A stretch of 57,884 bases of DNA, taken from contig NZ_SMJZ01000021.1 in assembly GCF_004348345.1 (NCBI RefSeq), forward strand, positions 1 through 57,884. Direction: 5' to 3'. The notes under the pieces are model-generated. The model worked only from the letters and a program-made list of their open reading frames with translations. It searched no databases and was not told the origin of the DNA. Shown in pieces: positions 6,523 to 15,351 of this stretch (position 1 is its first letter; each line of letters starts with the position of its first letter). The translations under genes and the position numbers were made by a program. The stretch comes from Nonomuraea longispora. Lineage in GTDB: Bacteria; Actinomycetota; Actinomycetes; Streptosporangiales; Streptosporangiaceae.

Positions 6523-7749
6523 GTGTCTGCCCAGGCGTACGACCCTCTCGCCGATGAGCGCACCCCGGAGGGTCCGCAGTTCGACGTGTTCCTGGCGGGC
6601 ACCGTCTTCCTCGACATCGTCTTCACGGGCCTGCCCGCCATGCCCGCCGCGGGGACGGAGATCTGGGCCGAGGGCATGGGTTCGTGCCCGGGCGGCATCG
6701 CCAACCTGGCCATCGCGACCAGCCGGCTGGGCCTGCGCACCTCGCTGGCCGCCGCCTTCGGCGACGACGACTACGGCGACTTCTGCTGGCGCACGCTGGA
6801 GGAGCAGGAGGCGGTCGACCTGTCCAGGTCGCGGCGCTTCGAGCACTGGCACTCGCCGGTGACGGTCTCCATGGCGGTCGACCGCGACCGCAGCATGGTG
6901 ACGCACGGCCACCCCGCACCCATGGCGAGCTCCGAGATGATCGGCTCGCCGCCACCCTCGCGGGCCGTGATCGTGACGCTCTCCCCCGACGAGCCGCTCG
7001 GCTCGCCCGGCGGCCTGTGCAGCTGGGCCGAGCTGGCGCACCGCAACGGCTCCCTCATCTTCGCGGACGTGGGCTGGGACCCGTCGGGCTCCTGGCCGTC
7101 GTCCATGCTCGAGCAGTTGTCCTTCTGCCACGCGTTCATGCCCAACGCGATCGAGGCGATGGCCTACACCGGCGCCGACACCCCGCGCGACGCTCTCTAC
7201 GCGATCGCCGACAAGGTGCCGCTCGCGGTGGTGACCGACGGCGCCAACGGCGCCATGGCCATCGACTCCATGACGGGCGAGGAGGCGTTCGTCCCGGCGC
7301 CGCGGGTGACGGCGCTCGACCCCACAGGCGCGGGCGACGTCTTCGGCGCCGGCCTGGTGCTGGGCACGCTGTGCCGCTGGCCGCTCGCCGACCGGCTGGC
7401 CTTCGCCGAGGTCTGCGCGGGGCTGGCGGTGCAGCAGTTCGGCGGCTCGCTGGCCGCGCCGGGCTGGGGCGACATCGCCGACTGGTGGCACGAGGTGCGC
7501 GCGGCCGCCGCCCACAGCGGCGCCTACGGCAGCTCGCTGGCCCGCCGCTACGCCTTCCTCGACCGGCTGGTGCCCACCGTCCCGGTGGGCGCGGTCCGCC
7601 GCGCGGCGGCCACCATCGCCCGCTACGCCGACGTGGGCATGCCGCCCGGGTCTGCCGGGACGCAGCCGCACCACAACCCCCACGAGGCGTCAGGCCAGCC
7701 CGGCGACGGGGGCCCTGCCACGTCTCGCGTGCCTGCGCAGAAGGAGTAA
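6523..7749 (+). CDS. PfkB-family carbohydrate kinase
   Basis: I prefer GTG 6523, 10 bases after GAGGAGG (6506-6512), over GTG 6478. The ~408-residue ribokinase-fold protein has the N-terminal FDVFLAGTVFLDIVF strand, the GGIANLAIATSRLG substrate segment, the CHAFMPNAIEA region and the nucleotide-binding, catalytic-base motif DPTGAGDVF (Asp272). It would phosphorylate an imported monosaccharide or sugar derivative. It is longer than the usual ~310 residues, with extra sequence before the barrel and a ~90-residue Ala-rich tail ending in low-complexity sequence. First gene of the operon running into the ABC importer, 4 bases before the binding-protein start. Confidence 0.85.
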   Translation: MSAQAYDPLADERTPEGPQFDVFLAGTVFLDIVFTGLPAMPAAGTEIWAEGMGSCPGGIANLAIATSRLGLRTSLAAAFGDDDYGDFCWRTLEEQEAVDLSRSRRFEHWHSPVTVSMAVDRDRSMVTHGHPAPMASSEMIGSPPPSRAVIVTLSPDEPLGSPGGLCSWAELAHRNGSLIFADVGWDPSGSWPSSMLEQLSFCHAFMPNAIEAMAYTGADTPRDALYAIADKVPLAVVTDGANGAMAIDSMTGEEAFVPAPRVTALDPTGAGDVFGAGLVLGTLCRWPLADRLAFAEVCAGLAVQQFGGSLAAPGWGDIADWWHEVRAAAAHSGAYGSSLARRYAFLDRLVPTVPVGAVRRAAATIARYADVGMPPGSAGTQPHHNPHEASGQPGDGGPATSRVPAQKE

Positions 7750-7753
7750 CACC

Positions 7754-9151
7754 ATGATCGCCCCGACGCGAGAAGGCCGGACCACGAGATCGCCGGGCTC
7801 CAGGACACTCGCCGTGCTCGCCGCGGCGGCCCTGACCCTCGCGGCGTGCGCACCCGGCTCCTCCGCCCCGCCTGCGGCCACCCCCTCGCAGCCCGGCGCG
7901 TCGGCGGTCCGCACCGACGCCGCGACCCTAGGCGACGTCACCCTCACCGTCTGGGACCAGGAGGTACGCGGCGGTCAGGCGGCCCAGATGAAGCAGCTCA
8001 ACGCCGCGTTCGAGGCGAAATACCCCAATATCAAGCTCAACCGGGTGTCCCGTTCCTTCGACGACCTCAACGCCACCCTGCGCCTGGCGCTCAGCGGCAA
8101 CGAGCCGCCCGACGTGGTGGAGGCCAACAACGGCCGCTCGGCGATGGGCGCGTTCGTCAAGGCGGGGCAGCTGCTGCCGCTCGACGCCTACGCCGAGGCG
8201 TACGGGTGGAAGGAGCGCTATCCGGAGTCGGTGCTGCGCTACTCGCGCTACAGCGCCGACGGCAAGGTGTTCGGCGACGGCAACCTGTACGGCCTGCCGC
8301 AGGTCGGCGAGGTCGTCGGCATCTTCTACAACGCCGCCAAGCTGACCGAGCTCGGCCTCGAGCCGCCGAAGACCTGGGAGGAGTTCCAGGCCGCGCTGGC
8401 CAAGGCCAAGGCGGCCGGCGAGGTGCCGATGCAGCTGGGCAACCTCGACAAGTGGCCCGCCGTCCACGTGTTCGGCACCGTGCAGAGCCGCGACGTGCCC
8501 GCCGACCAGATCCGTACGCTGGCCTTCGGCCGCAAGGGCGCCTCGTGGAACACACCCGAGAACACCAAGGCCGCCCAGCAGCTCGTCGACTGGGTCGGCA
8601 AGGGCTACTTCAACAAGGGCTTCAACGGGCAGGGCTACGACCCGGCCTGGCAGGCGTTCGGCAAGGGCGAGGGCGTCTTCATGATCGCCGGCACGTGGCT
8701 CCTCGCCGACCTGCAGAAGAACCTCGGCGACGACGTCGGCTTCATCCTGCCGCCCGGCGCCACGGTCGGCGCGGCGCCCGTCGCGACCGGGGGCACCGGC
8801 CTGCCGTTCGCCATCACGGCGAAGAGCCCGCACCCGGACGCGGCGGCGGCGTACATCGACTTCATCACCAGCGCCGAGGCGATGAAGGTGCTCACCGACA
8901 CCGGCAACCTGCCCGTCGCCGACACGGCCGCGCAGAAGGTGCCGGAGGGCCCGCAGCAGGACGTCTTCACCGCGTTCGGCACGGTGAGCGCGGAGAACGG
9001 GCTGGTCCCCTACCTCGACTACGCCACTCCGACGTTCGCCGACACGCTGGGCGCGGCGCTGCAGGACCTGCTGGCCGAGAAGGCGAGCCCGCAGGAGTTC
9101 CTCGCCACGCTGGAGAAGGACTACAAGACGTTCGCTGAGAGCAACGGGTGA
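7754..9151 (+). CDS. ABC sugar transporter, lipoprotein substrate-binding protein
   Basis: 465 residues with a lipoprotein signal: basic N-terminus, hydrophobic stretch and lipobox LAAC with acylated Cys32, then a Pro/Ala/Ser-rich tether. The mature domain has family-1 solute-binding landmarks, including VTLTVWDQE, the VVEANNGRSAMGAFVKAGQLLPLD segment, GNLYGLPQ, GIFYNAAKL and VFMIAGTWLLADL. It would capture an oligosaccharide or amino sugar outside the membrane and pass it to the two permeases that follow. The GTG of the first permease overlaps its stop codon. No ATPase gene is present in the cluster. Confidence 0.9.
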   Translation: MIAPTREGRTTRSPGSRTLAVLAAAALTLAACAPGSSAPPAATPSQPGASAVRTDAATLGDVTLTVWDQEVRGGQAAQMKQLNAAFEAKYPNIKLNRVSRSFDDLNATLRLALSGNEPPDVVEANNGRSAMGAFVKAGQLLPLDAYAEAYGWKERYPESVLRYSRYSADGKVFGDGNLYGLPQVGEVVGIFYNAAKLTELGLEPPKTWEEFQAALAKAKAAGEVPMQLGNLDKWPAVHVFGTVQSRDVPADQIRTLAFGRKGASWNTPENTKAAQQLVDWVGKGYFNKGFNGQGYDPAWQAFGKGEGVFMIAGTWLLADLQKNLGDDVGFILPPGATVGAAPVATGGTGLPFAITAKSPHPDAAAAYIDFITSAEAMKVLTDTGNLPVADTAAQKVPEGPQQDVFTAFGTVSAENGLVPYLDYATPTFADTLGAALQDLLAEKASPQEFLATLEKDYKTFAESNG

Positions 9152-10044
9152 CCCAGCGTTCCGGTGCGGCGCGGCCCCCCGGGGAGCCGCGCCGCGTCGC
9201 CTACCTCTACCTGCTTCCGGCGTTCCTGGTCTACGCGGCGTTCCTGCTCTACCCGATCGGCCGCGCGGTCCACCTGTCGTTCTTCGACTGGGACGGGCTG
9301 TCGCTCGGCCGCTGGGCGGGCCTGGACAACTACGTGGCGATCGTCACCGACGAGGGGCTGCGGGCCGCCTTCGGGCACGCCCTGGTGCTCATCGTGTTCT
9401 ACGCGGTCGTGCCGCTGGCCGTCGGGCTGGCGCTGGCGGCCATCCTGCACCACGCCAAGGTGCGCGGGCTCGGGTTCTTCCGCACCGTGGTGTTCCTGCC
9501 GCAGGTGATCGCCATGGTCGTGGTGGCCGTCGCCTGGCGTCGCATCTACGCCCCAGACGGCACGCTGAACGCCCTGCTCGGCGCGCTCGGACTCGACTCG
9601 CTGACGCGGGGCTGGCTGGGCGACCACACGTTCGCGCTGCCCTCGGTCGGGGTGGTCGGCACGTGGTTCGAGACGGGGCTGGTGACGGTGCTGCTGCTGG
9701 CGGGGATGAGCCGCATTCCCGGCGAGCTGTACGAAGCGGCCCGGCTCGACGGCGCCGGGGCCGTCAAGGAGTTCTTCGCCGTCACGCTGCCGTCGGTGCG
9801 CGGGGAGATCGCGGTGGCGCTGACGCTGACCGTGATCGCCGCGCTGCGCACGTTCGACCTGGTGTACGTCACCACGCGCGGCGGCCCCGGCGACTCCACG
9901 TCGGTGCCGTCGTACGAGGTGTACCACCGGGCCTTCGGGCTCAGCCAGGTGGGTTCGGCGGCGGCCATCGGCGTGACGCTCACCATCGTGATCTTCGCCA
10001 TCTCGTTCGGCATCAACCGGTTCGCGGACAGGAGCACCACGTGA
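9148..10044 (+). CDS. ABC sugar transporter permease (MalF/UgpA type)
   Basis: 298 residues; GTG start overlaps the preceding stop by 4 bases (GTGA). There are six hydrophobic helices, beginning VAYLYLLPAFLVYAAFLLYP, and the conserved EAA cytoplasmic loop YEAARLDGAGAVKEFFAVTLP near residue 190 that docks on the ATPase. RTFDLVYVTTRGGPGDS is typical of MalF/UgpA members. It forms the membrane channel with the next gene and lies in the same translationally coupled operon. Confidence 0.9.
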   Translation: MTQRSGAARPPGEPRRVAYLYLLPAFLVYAAFLLYPIGRAVHLSFFDWDGLSLGRWAGLDNYVAIVTDEGLRAAFGHALVLIVFYAVVPLAVGLALAAILHHAKVRGLGFFRTVVFLPQVIAMVVVAVAWRRIYAPDGTLNALLGALGLDSLTRGWLGDHTFALPSVGVVGTWFETGLVTVLLLAGMSRIPGELYEAARLDGAGAVKEFFAVTLPSVRGEIAVALTLTVIAALRTFDLVYVTTRGGPGDSTSVPSYEVYHRAFGLSQVGSAAAIGVTLTIVIFAISFGINRFADRSTT

Positions 10045-10841
10045 TCTCGCGAGGGGAGCGGGTGGCCAACTACGTCATCCTGTCGGCGTTCGCCGCGTTC
10101 GCGCTCTTCCCCATCGTGACGATCCTGTCAGCCGCTCTCGGCCCCGCCGACACCGGCGGGACGTCGGGGTTCGGCAACTTCGCCGCGGCGTGGGAGATCG
10201 GGCACTTCGGCACCTACCTGCGCAGCAGCCTGCTGGTGTCGGGGTTCGTCGTGATCGTCAGCGTGGTGCTGTCTATCATGAGCGGGTACGCGTTCGGCAC
10301 GATGCGCTTTCGCGGCCAGTCGGCGCTGTTCTACCTGTTCCTGCTCGGAATCATGATGCCGAGCGAGGCCATCGCGGTCCCGCTCTACTTCGACCTGCGC
10401 ACCCTCGGCCTGATCGACACGTTCTGGTCGGTGACGTTGCCACAGGTCGCGTTGTCGGTGGCGTTCGGCACGTTCTGGATGCGGGCGTACTTCCGCGCGA
10501 GCAACCGGGCGATCGTCGAGGCGGCGCGCATCGACGGCGCGTCGAGCTGGCGCATCCTGTGGCGGGTGCTGCTGCCGCCGGCCCGGCCCGCCGTCGTCAC
10601 CCTGACCTTGCTGATCTTCATGTGGACCTGGAACGAGTTCCTCATCCCGCTGATCATGGTGACCAGCGAGTCGTTGCGGACGGCGCCGCTGGGCCTGGCC
10701 TTCTTCCAGGGCCAGTACACCTCAGGCTTCACCCTCCTCGCGGCCGGCTCGGTGATCGTGGCCACCCCTGTCGTGATCTTCTATCTGTTCCTCCAGCGCC
10801 ATTTCGTCCGCGGGCTGCTCCAGGGGGCGGTCCGCGAGTAG
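10041..10841 (+). CDS. ABC sugar transporter permease (MalG/UgpE type)
   Basis: 266 residues starting at GTG 10041, which overlaps the previous stop by 4 bases. It has about six membrane spans (first YVILSAFAAFALFPIVTIL), the MMPSEAIAVPLYFDLRTLGL segment, an EAA loop VEAARIDGASSWRILWRVLLP and the WNEFLIPL motif typical of MalG-type permeases. It pairs with the preceding permease. Since the locus carries no ATP-binding subunit, it probably uses a shared MsiK-like ATPase encoded elsewhere, a common actinobacterial arrangement. Confidence 0.9.
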   Translation: MISRGERVANYVILSAFAAFALFPIVTILSAALGPADTGGTSGFGNFAAAWEIGHFGTYLRSSLLVSGFVVIVSVVLSIMSGYAFGTMRFRGQSALFYLFLLGIMMPSEAIAVPLYFDLRTLGLIDTFWSVTLPQVALSVAFGTFWMRAYFRASNRAIVEAARIDGASSWRILWRVLLPPARPAVVTLTLLIFMWTWNEFLIPLIMVTSESLRTAPLGLAFFQGQYTSGFTLLAAGSVIVATPVVIFYLFLQRHFVRGLLQGAVRE

Positions 10842-10856
10842 TCATCCGGAGGTTCC

Positions 10857-13556
10857 ATGCATGCTACAGCCGTGGGCCGGCTGGCCGTGACGGCCGCCGT
10901 CCTACTCGCTCTCCTGCCGGCCGCACCGGCCGGCGCGGCCGGCCCGGCCGGTCCCGACTCCCCCGTGGACCTCGACGCGCTGTTCGTCGGCGCACACCCC
11001 GACGACGAGGCCTTCAGCCTGTCGACGCTCGGGCAGTGGAACGAGGACCACGGCGTGCGCACCGGCGTCGTCACCGTGACCAGGGGCGAGGGCGGCGGCA
11101 ACGCGGTCGGGCCCGAGGAGGGCCCGGCGCTCGGCCTGCTGCGCGAGGCGGAGGAGCGTACGGCCGTGGGCAAGGCGGGGGTGCGCGAGGTGTTCAACCT
11201 CGACGACGTCGACTTCTACTACACGGTGAGTGCCCCGCTGACCGACCAGGTGTGGGGCGGCGACACGTTGGAGAAGGTCGTCAGGGTCGTCCGCACGACC
11301 AGGCCGGAGATCCTGCTGACCATGGACCCGGCCCCCACGCCCGGCAACCACGGCAACCACCAGCTGGCCGCGCGGCTGGCCGTCGAGGCGTTCTACGCGG
11401 CGGCCGACCCGAAGGCGTTCCCCCACCAGATCAGCCGGGAGGAGCTGCGGCCGTTCGCGCCCGCCCGGCTGCTGACCGGCGGCGGGCGCGGCACCTCCAG
11501 GAACGGCCCCGACTGCGCCTCCACGTTCCGCCCCGACAACCCGGCGCAGAACGTCTACGGCGTGTGGAGCGGGCGCGCCTCCGCCGCGCGGGGCGCCACC
11601 TGGGCCGCCGTCGAGCGTGAGGCGCAGCGCACGTACGCCTCCCAGGGCTGGGCCGGCTTCCCCGACGTGCCGACCGACCCCGCTCAGCTCGAATGCGACT
11701 TCTTCACGCAGGTGGACGCCCGGGTGCCGTTCCCCGAGCCGGGCACCGACGCCGCGGCGGCCCCCACGGCCGTCCTCGACGGCTCGCTGACCAGGGCGAA
11801 GGACGCCGTACCGCTCGGCACGCTGTTCGCCCTGCGCTCGGAGACGTTCGACGTGCGCCCGGGGACCGCGTTCACGGTCGAGGTCACCGCGACCGCTCCT
11901 CCGCGCACGGCGCTGGGCCGCTCGTCCGTGGCGCTGCGCGTGCCGGACGGCTGGCAGGTCAGCGGGTCCGGCGACCTCGGCAGGATCGGCGCCGGCCGCA
12001 CCGGCGACGCGACGTTCACGGTGACGCCTCCCGAGGGCGGCGCGGGCGAGCGCGCCCGTCTCGCGGCCACGCTGAGCACCGAGCGGGGCCGCGGCTACAC
12101 CGACCGCCAGGTCGAGCTCAGCCCGTCCGTACGCGGTGAGCAGCAGCCGCTCCCCCAGGTCGCCCAGTTCCGCACCTGGGTGGAGGAGGTGGGCGTGCCG
12201 CAGCTGCGCGGCCTGGTCACCCCGGTCCTCACGCTGCCGTCGGGCGGGTCCCGGCAGGTCGGCGTCGTGGTCACGAACGTGAGCGAGGACACCCGGTCGG
12301 GCACCGTACGCCTCGGCCTGCCCGACGGCTTCACCGCAGACCGCGCCGAGGCCGCCTTCGACGATCTGGCGGCGGGCGAGTCGGCGACCGTGCCGTTCAC
12401 CGTCACCAACTCCGACCCGTCGCTGAAGACCTCGAACGAAGGCGGCGACTACGCCTACACCATCACCACCACGAGCGAGGACGGCTCCAGCACGAGCAGG
12501 CCGGCGCTGGAGCTCGTGCCCGCGGCCACCGTCCCGCAGGCCGGTTCCGCGCCGGACGTCGACGGCGCCGAGGGTGACGGCGAGTACTCCGGCGCCGCCC
12601 TCGACGTCTCCCGCCTGTGGGAGGGCGACGCCTGCTCCTCGGCCGCCGACTGCTCGGGCACGGCCAGGGCGGCCTGGCGCGACGACACGCTGTACCTGCT
12701 GGTGCACGTGAAGGACGACGTGCTCGGCACGCGGCTGCCCGCCTCCGACTGCAAGCGGCACTGGCGCACCGACGCGGTGGAGATCACCCTGGACCCGCGG
12801 GGCACCTCGGAGAACACCTCAACGACGTTCAAGGCCGCGGTGCTGCCGGTGACCGCCGAGGGCCCGCCGTGTTTCCTGCGGGACGCGGACAACCGCCAGG
12901 GTCCCGGTGAGGAGACCGCTCCCGGCATGCGGGTGGCCTCGGCGGTGTCCGAGGGCGCGTACACGGTGGAGATGTCCATCCCGATGGAGGTGCTGCCCGC
13001 CGCCGTCGACCCGGAGCGCCTCGGGCTCAACATCCTGGTGTACGACTCCGACACCCAGGACAAGACCGGCCAGACCCGGATCGGGTGGTCGACGTGGGGC
13101 GGCGTGCAGGGCGACCCGTACCGGTGGGGCGTGGCGACGCTGCCCGGGTACGAGCCGCCGGCGGACCGGCCGACCACGCCCGCCGACCCGGTGATCCCCG
13201 ACACGGCCCTGTCCAGCCTCGACTCGCCGCAGTCGCTGGAGCAGGCGGTACGCGTGCACGTGCCGCTGGCCGGCGGCCCCGCGGCCAGGCATTCGCGCGG
13301 CGGCCAGGTCGTCTCCGCGGCGCGCGCCGAGGGCGCGGTGAAGGTGCGGCTGCGGGCGCGGGCGGCGGGCAAGGCGCACCTGTTCGTCCGCGACGGCCAG
13401 GGGACGGCGGGCGGCCGCGTCGTCACCGTGCCCCACCAGGGGACGACGACCGTGACGGTGAAACCGGACCGGGCCCTGGGCCCCGGTGCGAAGGTCGTGG
13501 CCGGGTGGGAGGCCTCCGGCGACGGGACGGCCGTCTCACAGGTGAGCGTGCGCTGA
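10857..13556 (+). CDS. Secreted PIG-L-type deacetylase with carbohydrate-binding region
   Basis: A ~30-residue Sec signal peptide precedes a LmbE/PIG-L domain (residues ~38-285). Zinc ligands are visible as AHPDDE (46-51) and HGNH (165-168), the signature of GlcNAc-type N-deacetylases. Residues ~320-550 look like two beta-sandwich NEW3/CARDB-type modules (FTVEVTATAPP, VGVVVTNVSEDTRSG). Residues ~555-760 resemble a CBM9/sugar-binding beta-sandwich (PDVDGAEGDGEY, WRDDTLYLLVHVKDD, YTVEMSIPMEVL). At 899 residues it is far larger than a plain PIG-L enzyme. Starting 15 bases after the second permease, it is probably the last gene of the importer operon. I infer that it deacetylates an N-acetylated glycan outside the cell before uptake. 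Confidence 0.85.
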   Translation: MHATAVGRLAVTAAVLLALLPAAPAGAAGPAGPDSPVDLDALFVGAHPDDEAFSLSTLGQWNEDHGVRTGVVTVTRGEGGGNAVGPEEGPALGLLREAEERTAVGKAGVREVFNLDDVDFYYTVSAPLTDQVWGGDTLEKVVRVVRTTRPEILLTMDPAPTPGNHGNHQLAARLAVEAFYAAADPKAFPHQISREELRPFAPARLLTGGGRGTSRNGPDCASTFRPDNPAQNVYGVWSGRASAARGATWAAVEREAQRTYASQGWAGFPDVPTDPAQLECDFFTQVDARVPFPEPGTDAAAAPTAVLDGSLTRAKDAVPLGTLFALRSETFDVRPGTAFTVEVTATAPPRTALGRSSVALRVPDGWQVSGSGDLGRIGAGRTGDATFTVTPPEGGAGERARLAATLSTERGRGYTDRQVELSPSVRGEQQPLPQVAQFRTWVEEVGVPQLRGLVTPVLTLPSGGSRQVGVVVTNVSEDTRSGTVRLGLPDGFTADRAEAAFDDLAAGESATVPFTVTNSDPSLKTSNEGGDYAYTITTTSEDGSSTSRPALELVPAATVPQAGSAPDVDGAEGDGEYSGAALDVSRLWEGDACSSAADCSGTARAAWRDDTLYLLVHVKDDVLGTRLPASDCKRHWRTDAVEITLDPRGTSENTSTTFKAAVLPVTAEGPPCFLRDADNRQGPGEETAPGMRVASAVSEGAYTVEMSIPMEVLPAAVDPERLGLNILVYDSDTQDKTGQTRIGWSTWGGVQGDPYRWGVATLPGYEPPADRPTTPADPVIPDTALSSLDSPQSLEQAVRVHVPLAGGPAARHSRGGQVVSAARAEGAVKVRLRARAAGKAHLFVRDGQGTAGGRVVTVPHQGTTTVTVKPDRALGPGAKVVAGWEASGDGTAVSQVSVR

Positions 13557-13576
13557 CGTAAGGCAGCGGACCGCGC

Positions 13577-13606
13577 CCCGCCCCGGGTGTGTCACCCCGG
13601 GGCGGG
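13577..13606. terminator. Bidirectional terminator between convergent genes
   Basis: The arm CCCGCCCCGGGTG (13577-13589) pairs with CACCCCGGGGCGGG (13593-13606) with one bulged C and a 3-base loop. It lies between the PIG-L gene and the convergent reductase gene and overlaps the latter's stop codon. Confidence 0.7.
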
Positions 13607-14383
13607 CTCGCGGACCACGTCGTAGCGCAGCCAGAGCATCCCGTCGCCGCCGACGTGGGCGAAGAGCAGCCGCAGCCGGGTCGGGACCTCCCCGTCGGCG
13701 AGTTCCGGGCCGTCGAAGAGCGTCGGCGTGCCCAGCCCGCCGATGGCCGCTGGGATGACGAGCAACTGGATCTCGTCGACGAGGCCGGCCCGCAGCAGCG
13801 CGCCGTTGAGGCCGCCCCCCGCCGTCGAGACGACACAGGTGACCCCGAGTTTCTCCCGCATGCGCCGCAGGGCGGCGGCGAGGTCGACACGTTCGCCGCC
13901 GGCGACCAGGTAGGGGATCCGCTCCCGGCGCAGATGGGCCAGATAGGGCGCGGGCGTGGCACGGGCCACCAGCACCAGCAGGTCGTATTCGCCGTCGCGC
14001 TTCATGGACCACCGCACCCGGCCGCGGCTGTCGACGACCGCGAACCACTTCTCGTGCCCTGGCCGCTCGGCGACCTCCTCGGGCAGGAAGTCCGTGTGGA
14101 GCGCGTCCACCGGCTCGTCGAACTCCTCGGGCAGGCCGGTCAGCGGCCCGGCGGAGTCGGTGACGAGCGATCCGCTCCCTTCCAGGACCGCCTGCGGCCC
14201 ATGCAGGCCTGCCAGCAGCGACGAACGCGCGTCCTCGGCCGCCTGCGCCCCCTCCGGCTGCATGGACCGCCAGATCCTGTGGGCGCTGTCGTCCATCAGC
14301 AGGCGGTCGCGACGGAGTGTCACGCGCCCGTCGACCGACGTCGACACGGAGACCACGACGCGTGGCCGGGGCGTCTCGTCCAT
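13592..14383 (-). CDS. RibD C-terminal-type (dihydrofolate reductase fold) reductase
   Basis: The ATG complementary to 14381-14383 follows GAGGAGGGGGA, better than the distal start at 14461. The 263-residue protein has VVVSVSTSVDGRVTL at the N-terminus, ARSSLLAGLHGPQAVLEGSGSL, IPYLVAGGERVDLAAAL, VVSTAGGGLNGALL and VDEIQLLVIPAAIGG, all typical of the RibD reductase domain. Members reduce pyrimidine or other heterocyclic substrates with NADPH. No riboflavin gene is nearby, so this is one of the stand-alone actinobacterial paralogues. An insertion of about 50 residues after LEGSGSL (PEEFDEPVDALHTDFLPEEV) is longer than in RibD. Confidence 0.8.
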   Translation of the reverse strand: MDETPRPRVVVSVSTSVDGRVTLRRDRLLMDDSAHRIWRSMQPEGAQAAEDARSSLLAGLHGPQAVLEGSGSLVTDSAGPLTGLPEEFDEPVDALHTDFLPEEVAERPGHEKWFAVVDSRGRVRWSMKRDGEYDLLVLVARATPAPYLAHLRRERIPYLVAGGERVDLAAALRRMREKLGVTCVVSTAGGGLNGALLRAGLVDEIQLLVIPAAIGGLGTPTLFDGPELADGEVPTRLRLLFAHVGGDGMLWLRYDVVREPAPG

Positions 14384-14504
14384 GACGGCTCCCCCTCCTC
14401 TTGCCCGGGGACGTGCGGTCTCCTTCCTATCGAGTGGCACCGACAGTTTCGCGTGGGTCATCGAAACCGTGGCGTGCGCCGGCGGGGCTCAGTACGTTGA
14501 CCGG

Positions 14505-15263
14505 ATGGATCTTGACGATTTCGAGCCGCCCGCCCCGGCGTTCTTCGATCTTCACGCCGACGTGCTCGCCACGCTCCCTCCCGTGCGTCTCGCCGGCCTG
14601 CGTGAGCTGGCCGCGGGCGCGAGACGGAGTCCCGGGTTGCGGCGGGCGGCCGAATACGCCAGAAGCGCCCGGGATCTCGGGTACGACCCGGGCGACCTCC
14701 CGCCCCCGGACATCTCCGAGGAGGAGGGCAAGATGTTCACGCTCGCGGCCGATGCCGGCTTCCTGGAGGTCAAAGAGGGCTTCTTCGCGACGCCCCGCGG
14801 TGTCGCCTGGCCGGACGTCCCCGATGCCGAGGCGGCAGAGACGTGGGCCGCGGGCATGTACGGCGTCCTCGTCGGGAACGTCACCGACCAAATCCCGATC
14901 GAGCCTCTCGACGACGAGCTGCTCGATCAGGACCCCGACGGCGAGGACGCCCTGCCCAACTTTAACGACGCGTTCCACGACCTCGTCCCCGCGTTGCTGG
15001 TCACGCTGCTCCGGACGCCGGGCGGCGTGCCCGTCAGCGAGCTGCGCCGGGCCGCCGCGGAGCATACCGGGCAAATCTCCTGGGACACCGTCGCGACTCA
15101 CCAAGGCGACCCGCTCGCCTCGACACTGGAGCCCCTCGCCGAGTACGGCGTCGTCGCGGTCGAGGACGACGCGGTGCGGCTGACGCCCCTCGGGCTCCAC
15201 GGCACGGTGTTCCACATCCGGGAAGAGGGTCACTCAGTAGGATTATCGAACACGGCCGGCTGA
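14505..15263 (+). CDS. Hypothetical acidic protein, unknown family
   Basis: I place the start at ATG 14505; a TACGTT -10-like element lies 6-12 bases upstream, so the message may be leaderless. The frame stays open far upstream through the divergent reductase promoter, but that part has no coding character. The 252-residue product is acidic and soluble, with DLHADVLATLPPVRLAGLREL, a Glu/Asp-rich turn, FTLAADAGFLEVKEG, an ITDQIP-like central motif and a C-terminal winged-helix-like block ending VAVEDDAVRLTPLGLHG. The last block resembles the end of MarR-like folds, so a regulatory or binding role is possible. I do not recognise the family. Confidence 0.65.
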   Translation: MDLDDFEPPAPAFFDLHADVLATLPPVRLAGLRELAAGARRSPGLRRAAEYARSARDLGYDPGDLPPPDISEEEGKMFTLAADAGFLEVKEGFFATPRGVAWPDVPDAEAAETWAAGMYGVLVGNVTDQIPIEPLDDELLDQDPDGEDALPNFNDAFHDLVPALLVTLLRTPGGVPVSELRRAAAEHTGQISWDTVATHQGDPLASTLEPLAEYGVVAVEDDAVRLTPLGLHGTVFHIREEGHSVGLSNTAG

Positions 15264-15351
15264 CGGGCCGGCCGCGGTCCCCGTTCCGGATGCCGCGTGC
15301 TGGGTAGCGGAGGTGACCGGCGTGGTCCGCCGAGGGCCCGGGGGGGGAATC

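Noticed and set aside
13956..15263. 435-codon start for the hypothetical protein at 14505
   Set aside because: The first 183 codons run antisense to the reductase gene and its promoter and are Ser/Arg-rich shadow sequence.
15340..15347. Run of eight Gs before the PPOX gene as a phase-variation tract
   Set aside because: It lies upstream of the chosen start, serves as a Shine-Dalgarno, and one G tract in high-GC DNA is not unusual.
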